Shown here in pieces: positions 58,101 through 64,000 of a stretch of DNA of 64,000 nt. The stretch is from Pseudoponticoccus marisrubri (GTDB taxonomy: Bacteria; Pseudomonadota; Alphaproteobacteria; Rhodobacterales; Rhodobacteraceae), in NCBI RefSeq assembly GCF_001482405.1, contig NZ_LPXO01000019.1:1-64000 (forward strand). Reading direction: 5' to 3'. The notes beneath the pieces are model-generated. The model made no database searches. It was not told the DNA's origin and was given only the letters and a program-made list of their open reading frames with translations. Each line of letters starts with the position of its first letter. Position 1 is the stretch's first letter. A program made the position numbers and the translations under genes.

Positions 58101-59092
58101 ACCTGGTTGGTGCCACGGCCCGGATCGATCAGGTCGCGATCCGCGTCGACCCCGGCCGCAAGGGTATCGTCTCCCCAACCGCCGCGCAGCGTGTCGGCGC
58201 CATTGCCGCCGAGCAACGAGTCGTTGCCGCTCATCCCCAGCAGGGAATCGTCGCCGCCCAGCCCGCTGATCGTGTCGTTGCCCTGCCGGCCGTTGAGCAC
58301 GTTGGGCCCGGCGTCGCCGGTCAGCGTCTCGCCCAAACCCGGCGCCTCGACTAGCGACAGGTCGAGATCGTTGATCGTCAGCACGCCCTCGCCCTGGACG
58401 ACCTCGGGGCCAATCTCGACGCTGTGCAGCCAGTAGTCGGACGAGATGATGCCGGCATCCACCATCTCCTGCAGGATGGCGTCGATATCCAGCGTGCCCT
58501 GGGTGATCGTGTCGGTCCAGTAGGTCGGAATGACGAAGTCCCAGACATGGTCGTTCTGGCCCGAGGCATCGGTCTGCCCCTCGAGCAGCCACAGCTCGTA
58601 GGTGCCCAGGTTGTCGGGCACCTGGATGCCGGTGAAATTCCCGGCCGGCGCGTGATCGCTGTTACGCAGCCAGATCATGACCTCGTTCTGCACGGCATCG
58701 AACCCACCCTCGGGGTCATCGGTCAGCCAGAGCGAGACGGAGATGTTGAAATCGTCATTCGGCCCGGTCGGCGCCCAGGTGAAGTCGAAGTCGAGATCCA
58801 GGTCGACGATGTCCTCGACCTGGATCGGGAAGTGGTCATAGGTATTGGGCAGCGGGTTCCACGGCACCTGTCCGATGGCCAGTTCGGGATAGCCGTAGAC
58901 GTAGGCGTCGTTCGGCGCATCCGGCCAGTCCCATTCGAAGGTCACACCGTCGGGGAATGTCAGTTCGGACAGCGTGATGGTCTGCGTGTAATCCACCCCG
59001 TTGACGAGGTCGCGGCGATTCCACGTGTTGTTATGCGCATACCAGCCGTCGAGACCGATCCAAATCGCACTGTCTTCACTCAAAGTCGGCAT
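55121..59092 (-). CDS. GH12 endoglucanase fused to a long RTX array
   Basis: 1323 residues; ATG 59092 with AAAGGTGA upstream. Residues about 1-250 match GH12 endo-beta-1,4-glucanases: YPELAIGQVPWNPLP, VEDIVDLDLDFDFTWAP, the nucleophile E137 in NEVMIWL, and the acid/base E230 in SVEIGPEV, followed by GVLTINDLDLSLV. Residues about 255-1265 are RTX calcium-binding nonapeptides (GGNGND types), with two longer domain-like inserts near 360-480. The C-terminus ends in the DDFVF exit motif of type I substrates. Compare rhizobial EglA/ExsH, which are type I-secreted glycanases that trim exopolysaccharide. It is divergent from the sulfotransferase at 59285. Confidence 0.9.
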   Translation of the reverse strand: MPTLSEDSAIWIGLDGWYAHNNTWNRRDLVNGVDYTQTITLSELTFPDGVTFEWDWPDAPNDAYVYGYPELAIGQVPWNPLPNTYDHFPIQVEDIVDLDLDFDFTWAPTGPNDDFNISVSLWLTDDPEGGFDAVQNEVMIWLRNSDHAPAGNFTGIQVPDNLGTYELWLLEGQTDASGQNDHVWDFVIPTYWTDTITQGTLDIDAILQEMVDAGIISSDYWLHSVEIGPEVVQGEGVLTINDLDLSLVEAPGLGETLTGDAGPNVLNGRQGNDTISGLGGDDSLLGMSGNDSLLGGNGADTLRGGWGDDTLAAGVDADRDLIDPGRGTNQVIMGGTGGVYDNLFFTDIGTTTVTGTGTGDPTVGHHLSFTDQREGIALDLAAGTVFSPLLTVDFSAALVFNVVAGSGFDDTLTGGNTAFDHWEQFTGFGGNDTFDGRSGTDAVSFADEVELGYWDVANNQQYFGDRGAVVNLTTGTGTDTFGHTDSFTNIEALLGSRFADSFTGDSSDNYFVGHDGNDTLLGAGGADSFLGGRGSDSINGGAGVDTVNYSFEVSELGGTQGVNVNLATGVVNDTFGHTDNVQSVEDVVGTDFNDVLQGSGAMEMLFGREGNDFIRGGGDHDIVVGDEGRDTVEGGAGEDIVAGGDDDDTVRGNDGRDSLSGNHGADLLLGGDGEDTMSGDRGDDILYGGNGDDSAFGGQGEDFLNGGADNDTLFGGTQNDTLIGAGGADVLQGEDGNDEAWGGGGGDTVYGHEGNDTLGGGDGRDLVLGGTGNDILFDTPETGPGGMDTMAGEAGNDRVIGRGGDDELSGGSDQDTVFGGNGNDSLMGGTGNDTLYAGSGNDQLNGDDGNDDLYGGGGNDSAYGGTGADRVFAGGGNDSLFGGADNDILRGEDGNDNLQGEGGNDQAYGGAGDDQLFGHDGNDTLQGNAGQDSAYGGLGNDVIYDTPETGPGGADLLVGDDGNDSLYAVGGNDELSGGNGHDRMFGGVGEDTLFGNSGNDRLEGQGDDDTLAGGTGNDTMIGGGGNDVFWDETVAAGAGDDTFRGEAGEDTIYAGFGDDFAVGGADNDSMFGGAGNDTLLGNDGNDTLQGNEGRDTIYAGNGNDRIFDVAETGVSGGDLLSGGNGNDTIVAQGGNDTIYGDSGADEMTGGEGNDRIFSGSGADTAYGNAGNDTINGGTGADRIFGGIGDDVLNAGGDDDEMHGEDGNDILNGGSGVDSLFGGEGDDTFDGGQGDDFMRGDAGLDTFIFNDDSGDDTIGAFDPNGDLVDLSGHAEVDGYQQGFSLFQVGNHVEVRITGDDGIVDQVLTLNFVSRVDISADDFVF

Positions 59093-59284
59093 ATCACATC
59101 ACCTTTATTCAGAACGCCCGGCGGCACCGGAAACAATATCGGGCCGGCCTCCATAACTCATCTGCCGCGCGGCCATAGGCACAAAGATCGGCAAAAATGT
59201 GACCCCCCGGACACAAGGTCTTGCGCTTGAGCCTGCTGCCGTGGGATGAGAGCGGCGCTCATTATCAGCAGGGCCGTAAAACAC

Positions 59285-60340
59285 GTGAAACTCATCTGTC
59301 ACATCGGTACGCCCAAGACCGCATCCACCCTCATCCAGAACAGCTTCGAAGCCAATCCCGATTGGCTCGCGGAGCGCGGCATCGCCTATGGACGCGTGCT
59401 GGCGCCGGACGCCAACCACATCACGCTGTTCTACGCATGCGCCAACACGGTGCACGATTTCGCGCGGGATTACGGGCTGCACTCGATGGAAGATCTGAAG
59501 CGCTTCCGGGACCAGGTGGACGAACGGATCGCATGGCACAAGAGCCAGCTTCCGGATCATGTCGACACCATGGTCTTCTCGTCCGAGAACCTGACCGGGA
59601 ACATGCGCCACATCAACGAAATCAAGCGCCTGAAAGAGCTCCTGAGCCGCCATTTCGACGATATCAAGATCGTTGTCTACGTGCGCCGGCAGGATGACGC
59701 GATCCTGTCGATGTATGGCGAGTTCATGCGCCGCGGCTTCGGCAACGAGCTGTTCCGCGATTTCGTCGACACCTGCCTGGGTCCGGACAGCCCGACCCCG
59801 TATCTGTATTACCGTCGCGAACTGTCCCGCTGGATCGAGGTCTGGGGCCGCGAGAACATCATCGTGCGCCGTTTCTCGCCGGTCGATTTCATCGACGGTG
59901 ACATCCTGTCGGATTTCATGGGGGTAGTGTTGAACACCTGGGAGCCGGACATGGACGGGTTCGTCGCCTCGAAGGCCGACAATCGCGGCCTATCGGCGCC
60001 CATGCTGGAACTGCTGCGCCGGCTGCATCCGCACATTCCCTTCATCACCAAGGACGGCAAGCCCAACCCGCAGCGCACCCTGCTGACCCCGATCATCTCG
60101 ACCATGCCAACCAAGCCTCGGCCGGTCATGGCCGCCGGCACGGCGCGACACATCATGCGGCATTTTGGCGCCGCCAATGGCTGGCTGAAGGAAACCTTCT
60201 TTCCTGATCTCGAAGGCCCTTTCTTTCCCGAGCGCCCGGATCATCCCGAACACGGCAACCTTGGGCAGGTCACCCCCGAGGAAATGGTCGATCTCACCGG
60301 CGAGCTATTGTCCAAAATCCTGGTCGTGCCGCAGTCATGA
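59285..60340 (+). CDS. Sulfotransferase-family protein
   Basis: 351 residues from a GTG start that gives the usual opening KLICHIGTPKTASTLIQ; an ATG at 59246 would add 13 residues but has no ribosome site. The loop H-I-G-T-P-K-T-A-S-T is the 5'-PSB motif, and VVYVRRQDDAILSMYGEFMR the 3'-PB region. Translationally coupled (ATGA) to the GlfT2-like gene, suggesting that it sulfates a galactofuranose-containing chain. Confidence 0.82.
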   Translation: MKLICHIGTPKTASTLIQNSFEANPDWLAERGIAYGRVLAPDANHITLFYACANTVHDFARDYGLHSMEDLKRFRDQVDERIAWHKSQLPDHVDTMVFSSENLTGNMRHINEIKRLKELLSRHFDDIKIVVYVRRQDDAILSMYGEFMRRGFGNELFRDFVDTCLGPDSPTPYLYYRRELSRWIEVWGRENIIVRRFSPVDFIDGDILSDFMGVVLNTWEPDMDGFVASKADNRGLSAPMLELLRRLHPHIPFITKDGKPNPQRTLLTPIISTMPTKPRPVMAAGTARHIMRHFGAANGWLKETFFPDLEGPFFPERPDHPEHGNLGQVTPEEMVDLTGELLSKILVVPQS

Positions 60341-62280
60341 CCGGTCGCGCCTCCTTTCCGACCGCCCGGTCCGGGCAGCGCGCCTTGCCGCTTGCCCGGG
60401 TTCGCAAGCGGCGCCACGCCGCCGATGGTTCAAGCCTGCCGGACGGCGACCCGCGCACCGGGCCGGCCCGCCCGCCCGAGATCGCCGGCTGCCACCTGCT
60501 TCAGCCGCTGGTCTTTCCCGATCCCGACCTGTGCTCGGAACAGGATCTGTATTTCCGGCTGCACGGTCCCTCCGGTGCCTCCTACGGCGCCCGCCAGATC
60601 AGCTTCCTGAAAGGTGCGCATCTCCAGTTCGACACCTATTTCAACCTGTTTAACATCGGCAAATGGTACGGCCATTGCGGCCTGAGATCGCTTGGCCTGC
60701 AGCTGATGGGACGCGGTCAGGTGGAACTGACGGTCTTCCTGACCTATCCCGACCGATCCTGGAGCCGACTGGTCAACGAGGTCGTGACCCTCACGCCGGA
60801 CGCGCCGCTGCGCTTCGACATTCCCTTCGCCGCTCACGCGCCCGAGAAGGGCCTGCTGTTCTTCGAACTGCGCAGCCTCACCGACGGGATGCTGACTTGG
60901 TCGGCCTGGGACACGCAACAGGCGCCCAGGCAGATGCCGCAACTGGCGCTTTCGGTCACCACCTTCCGGCGCGAAGCCGCCGTGGCCGAGACCGTGCGCC
61001 GCTTCCGTTCCTTTGCCGCCGGCTCGCGGCTACGCGACCACCTGCACATGATCGTGGTCGACAACGGCCGCAGTGCCGGGATCGAGAACGATGCCCATGT
61101 CACCGCGGTGGACAACGAGAACCTCGGTGGCGCGGGCGGTTTTGCCCGCGGCCTGCTGGCGGCCCGTGAGCGCGGGGCAAGCCATTGCCTGTTCATGGAT
61201 GACGACGCCGCCACGCCGATGGACGCCATCGAGCGCACCTGGTCCTTCCTGGCCTACGCGACGGATCCCGGCACCGCGGTGGCCGGCGCGATGATCTCGA
61301 CCCGCCATGCCTGGGCCTTGTGGGAGAACGGCGCGCTGTTCGACGGAGCCTGCCGTCCGCAGTTCGGGGGCACCGACCTGCGCGATCCCGGCCAGGTGTT
61401 CGGCATGGAATATGCCTCCACCGCGCGGCGGCCGGACAATTTCTATGGCGGCTGGTGGTATTTCGCCTTTCCCCTGGAACAGGTCCGCTATCTGCCCTTC
61501 CCGTTCTTCGTGCGCGGCGACGACGTCAGCTTTTCGCTGGCGCATGATTTCAACATCGTCACCCTACCCGGCGTCGTCTCGTTCCAGGAGAGCTTCACCG
61601 AGAAGGACAGCCCGCTGACCTGGTACCTGGACCTTCGCAGCCACCTGGCACATCATCTCAGCCTGCCTTCCATGGATGTCGGACGCCGTGCTACCCTGCG
61701 CATCGCGCTGTGGTTCTGGGCGCGGGCCCTGGTGCCGGCCCATTACGAGACCATGGCGGCGATCAACCTCGCGCTCGAAGACGTGTTGCGCGGGCCGAAA
61801 TTCTTCGCCGAGAATGCCGACATGGCCACCCGGCGGGCCCAGATCGGCGCCATGCGAAAGACCGAGGCCTGGAGCGATATGGACACCCCCCCGGCCGAGA
61901 AACGCCGGTTCGACCCGCACAGGCGCCGTCACCGCGCGTTGATGAAGGCCACCCTGAACGGGCACCTTCTGCCCTTCTTCAGCCGCTTCGGAAACCGCAT
62001 CACCCTACCCGCCGAGGCGCGCTGGCACCCTCGCGAGGTCTGGGGCGCGGCCCGGATCACCTATCGCAACGAGGCCACGGGCAAGGGCTACACGGTCACC
62101 CATTCCAAGCGCGCAGCGCTCCGTGAAAGCCGCAAGATGGCCCGCCTCGCCTGGCGGTTCTGGCAGGAATACGATGCGCTCAAGGCGCGCTGGCAGGCCG
62201 CCTATCCCGAGCTGACCAGCCCCGGGTTCTGGGAAGACGCCCTCGACATGCCCTCTTCCACCGATCGTCGGGAACCGTAG
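60337..62280 (+). CDS. GlfT2-like galactofuranosyltransferase
   Basis: 647 residues with the domain order of the mycobacterial polymerising galactofuranosyltransferase: an N-terminal beta-sandwich (about 50-200, GARQISFLKGAHLQFDTYFNLF), a GT-A domain with VVDNGRS, NENLGGAGGFARG and the metal site FMDDDAATP, then FVRGDDVSFSLAHDF with the conserved W/D/H residues, and a helical C-terminus of about 190 residues. With Glf at 1975 this makes a donor-plus-transferase pair. It probably extends a galactan. Overlaps the sulfotransferase by 4 bp. Confidence 0.85.
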   Translation: MTGRASFPTARSGQRALPLARVRKRRHAADGSSLPDGDPRTGPARPPEIAGCHLLQPLVFPDPDLCSEQDLYFRLHGPSGASYGARQISFLKGAHLQFDTYFNLFNIGKWYGHCGLRSLGLQLMGRGQVELTVFLTYPDRSWSRLVNEVVTLTPDAPLRFDIPFAAHAPEKGLLFFELRSLTDGMLTWSAWDTQQAPRQMPQLALSVTTFRREAAVAETVRRFRSFAAGSRLRDHLHMIVVDNGRSAGIENDAHVTAVDNENLGGAGGFARGLLAARERGASHCLFMDDDAATPMDAIERTWSFLAYATDPGTAVAGAMISTRHAWALWENGALFDGACRPQFGGTDLRDPGQVFGMEYASTARRPDNFYGGWWYFAFPLEQVRYLPFPFFVRGDDVSFSLAHDFNIVTLPGVVSFQESFTEKDSPLTWYLDLRSHLAHHLSLPSMDVGRRATLRIALWFWARALVPAHYETMAAINLALEDVLRGPKFFAENADMATRRAQIGAMRKTEAWSDMDTPPAEKRRFDPHRRRHRALMKATLNGHLLPFFSRFGNRITLPAEARWHPREVWGAARITYRNEATGKGYTVTHSKRAALRESRKMARLAWRFWQEYDALKARWQAAYPELTSPGFWEDALDMPSSTDRREP

Positions 62281-62341
62281 GCAATCGACCGTGACCTATC
62301 CCGCGCGGAGGATGCCGCGGGACATCATGTGACAGGAGATC

Positions 62342-63832
62342 ATGGAACACATGTCCGAACAGTTTCCCCGGGAGCCCACCGTTCCCGACCTCGCAAACTT
62401 CACGACTCTGTTCCATGGCGGGTTCATCCTGTCTGCGGTCGATGTCTTCAACGCTCATAGCAGCCCGGTGATCTCAAGGATCGAGGAGACCTTCGCCAGG
62501 CACGACATCGACGGCTTTGCGCTTTGCGTTCATCCGGACGCAGCTGTCACGACCTTTTCCAGAGAAGACAGGCACGCGATTGCCGTCGGAGATATCTTCG
62601 ACAACCACGGAGGATCCGTGCGCGATGTCTTGGGCGATCTTCTGGAGACGCGTGCCCTCCCCGCGACCCTCGGCAGAACAGACCTTGGAGGACGCCATGC
62701 CGTGATCCTGGTCGAAGATGGACATTTCACCGTCTTCAACGATCCCTTCGGATCACGGAGCGTCCATTATCACCTGGGCGAGGAACGGGCCGTATCATCT
62801 CATGCCGTTCTTCTGGCCGAACTCCTGGGAGCGAAGCGCGGCGAGCAGGTCGGCCCCTACATGCAAAGCGAGGACTACAGCCGCCAAAAGGTACGCTATC
62901 TTCCCGGGAACATCACGTCCTGGGCGAAGATCCGACGACTTCCACCCAACCACCTGTTTTCTTCGCGCTTCAACGCAACTGCCCGCTACTGGCCGGTCGA
63001 ACACTGGTCGGAAAGCAGCGAAGATGTCCTTTTCGGGCACCTTGACCGGGCTTTTGACATGCTGACCACCTACCTTCGCGGCCGGTATGATCCGGTATTG
63101 GGCATCACGGGCGGGTCGGATACACGAACCGTGGCGGCCGGTTTCTTGGCCCGGAAATGCACGTTCACCGGTGTGACTTGGCAGAACTTTAACTTCGTGG
63201 ATCGTGAACGGAAAGTGGTCGAGAAGATCTGTGCAACGCACGACATCGATCACGTCTATGCAAAGCTCGACAAGAATGATGTCGCGCTTGAAGCTCTCGA
63301 GGTGAATGCGCATTACGCAGGTGGCGAATTCCTTGCAAAGGCGCCTCGGGCAAGAGCGATGCAAGACGCCTTTTCGAAAATGGCGCCGGCTTCTCTACCG
63401 AAAGCGTTCATCATCGGCTATGGCGGCGAGATAATCCGCGCATTCTATGCCAAGAAGGGACGGCACCACAAAGCCGCACTCTCTGCAGGCGAGATGTCCC
63501 AACTCTACCGTTACACTGATTTCAGCAAAGAGAATGCCAATTTCGTCCGGGCACGGTTTCAGGACTTTCGCGAAACCGCCCATATGGACAAGAAATCGCT
63601 GAGGGGGTTTCCGCCCCATGATATCTTCTACTGGGAACACCGCATGGGGATGTGGGGCGCGGCGACATTGGATACGTTCGATCCGGTCATGCCGGCTCTT
63701 GTCGGGATCAACAGCCGGAAAGTCTTTGAAACAGCCCTGCGCCTGCCGGAAAAACGCCGGCTGAACAAGGATCTGCAGATGCGTTACATCGCGATGCAGG
63801 TTCCGGACTTGGCCGCAATACCCCTGATCTGA
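62342..63832 (+). CDS. Asparagine-synthase-like protein, amidotransferase site absent
   Basis: 496 residues; ATG 62342, preceded by AGGAG only 4 nt away, or ATG 62351. The C-terminal half has the PP-loop GITGGSDTRT of Asn synthetase-type AMP-forming enzymes, and YGGEIIRAFY follows. The N-terminal half resembles the glutaminase domain (DPFGSRSVHYH) but the N-terminal catalytic Cys is missing, so an ammonia donor or amide acceptor other than glutamine is likely. Such proteins are frequent in polysaccharide loci, where they may amidate uronic acids. Base composition is slightly less GC-rich than its neighbours. Confidence 0.75.
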   Translation: MEHMSEQFPREPTVPDLANFTTLFHGGFILSAVDVFNAHSSPVISRIEETFARHDIDGFALCVHPDAAVTTFSREDRHAIAVGDIFDNHGGSVRDVLGDLLETRALPATLGRTDLGGRHAVILVEDGHFTVFNDPFGSRSVHYHLGEERAVSSHAVLLAELLGAKRGEQVGPYMQSEDYSRQKVRYLPGNITSWAKIRRLPPNHLFSSRFNATARYWPVEHWSESSEDVLFGHLDRAFDMLTTYLRGRYDPVLGITGGSDTRTVAAGFLARKCTFTGVTWQNFNFVDRERKVVEKICATHDIDHVYAKLDKNDVALEALEVNAHYAGGEFLAKAPRARAMQDAFSKMAPASLPKAFIIGYGGEIIRAFYAKKGRHHKAALSAGEMSQLYRYTDFSKENANFVRARFQDFRETAHMDKKSLRGFPPHDIFYWEHRMGMWGAATLDTFDPVMPALVGINSRKVFETALRLPEKRRLNKDLQMRYIAMQVPDLAAIPLI

Positions 63833-63835
63833 GGC

Positions 63836-63863
63836 CCGGGACCGGCCGCACGGCCGGTCCCGG
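63836..63863. terminator. Bidirectional terminator between convergent genes
   Basis: A perfect 12-bp stem CCGGGACCGGCC / GGCCGGTCCCGG with loop GCAC (63848-63851) lies 3 bp after the asparagine-synthase-like stop. It is followed on the + strand by GACTGTTTCTT. It sits between convergent genes and could serve both. Confidence 0.75.
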
Positions 63864-63872
63864 ACTGTTTCT

Positions 63873-64000
63873 TCAGACCAGGACCAGGTCGTCCTCCAGC
63901 CGCGCGGTCGAACTGAGCCCCTCGAGAAGGATCGAGTAGGAAAAGCCGAAGTCGAACACCACACCGTCACTGGTGACCCTGGCAAATTGCGACACCACCT
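63873..64000 (-). CDS. C-terminal tail of an RTX protein cut by the right edge
   Basis: The minus-strand frame open to the edge ends in a 41-residue tail. It reads ...SQFARVTSDGVVFDFG..., then SILLEGLSSTARLEDDLVLV and a TGA at 63875-63873. The tail closely matches the end of the RTX protein at 3197-5755 (DFARITSDGVLLEFG, SILLEGLTSTDGLADDLVLA), so it is a type I secretion C-terminus. Its gene starts beyond the right edge; it may be the missing end of the metalloprotease at position 1 if the molecule is circular. Confidence 0.75.
   Translation of the reverse strand, partial: VVSQFARVTSDGVVFDFGFSYSILLEGLSSTARLEDDLVLV

Noticed and set aside
55031-58354. 1107-codon open frame on the + strand opposite the GH12-RTX gene.
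   Set aside because: It is the antisense image of the RTX repeat, with Val/Ala-rich periodic sequence. The minus frame has the GH12 domain and RTX motifs.
55121-59092. Regularly spaced short DNA repeats that could be taken for a CRISPR array.
   Set aside because: They encode GGxGxD nonapeptides in an open frame, the repeats vary and there are no uniform unique spacers. The same applies to 3.2-4.6 kb and the 9-bp array at 41.3-44.3 kb.
62299-62322. TCCCGCG / CGCGGGA hairpin before the asparagine-synthase-like gene.
   Set aside because: Short GC-rich stem without T-tract in GC-rich DNA; could be chance.

Overview
The window is high-GC DNA with gene content, codon use and protein families typical of marine Alphaproteobacteria of the Rhodobacterales (Roseobacter group). 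It carries one complete replication/partition module: an RPA-type initiator, divergent parAB, three 16-bp iterons, a consensus DnaA box and a parS-like palindrome. I see no rRNA or tRNA gene. It is therefore best read as an extrachromosomal replicon (plasmid or chromid). A truncated RTX gene runs off the left edge, and an RTX C-terminal tail in the same orientation enters at the right edge. Both could belong to one gene on a circle slightly longer than 64 kb.

Layout. 1-8.8 kb: a serralysin-type RTX metalloprotease (cut), UDP-galactopyranose mutase, a propeller-like RTX protein, and a capsule-type ABC exporter (KpsT, KpsE, KpsM). 8.8-13.7 kb: a glycosyltransferase and the replication/partition block. 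13.8-16.7 kb: an orphan DUF2793 protein and the GDP-mannose enzyme ManC. 17.3-26.5 kb: a catabolic island with an aminotransferase, an RraA-like aldolase, a TctCBA tricarboxylate-type transporter, a thiamine-diphosphate enzyme, an IclR regulator and an aconitase-type dehydratase in two subunits. 26.6-27.3 kb: a decayed IS30-family transposase. 27.7-39.2 kb: a polysaccharide region, all on the + strand, with glycosyltransferases, small beta-rich proteins and sulfotransferases.

39.3-48.3 kb is the most unusual part. Two overlapping genes for HExxH proteins precede a 1065-residue protein built almost wholly of tripeptides X-(D/N)-E. It is followed by a 2OG-Fe(II) oxygenase-like protein, a type I secretion ATPase whose nucleotide-binding motifs are mostly altered, and an HlyD-type adaptor. 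I infer a system that makes, hydroxylates and exports a giant polyanionic protein; none of these activities is proven by sequence.

48.4-55 kb (minus strand): ugd, then a tightly packed operon of a two-domain glycosyltransferase, an alpha/beta hydrolase, a sulfotransferase and an SGNH hydrolase. 55.1-63.8 kb: a GH12 glucanase fused to a long RTX array, a sulfotransferase, a GlfT2-like galactofuranosyltransferase and an asparagine-synthase-like protein. Together the sugar genes (Glf, GlfT2-like, Ugd, ManC, five sulfotransferase-like proteins) suggest a sulfated, galactofuranose- and uronate-containing surface polysaccharide. The RTX proteins are probable type I secretion substrates that act on or in that matrix.
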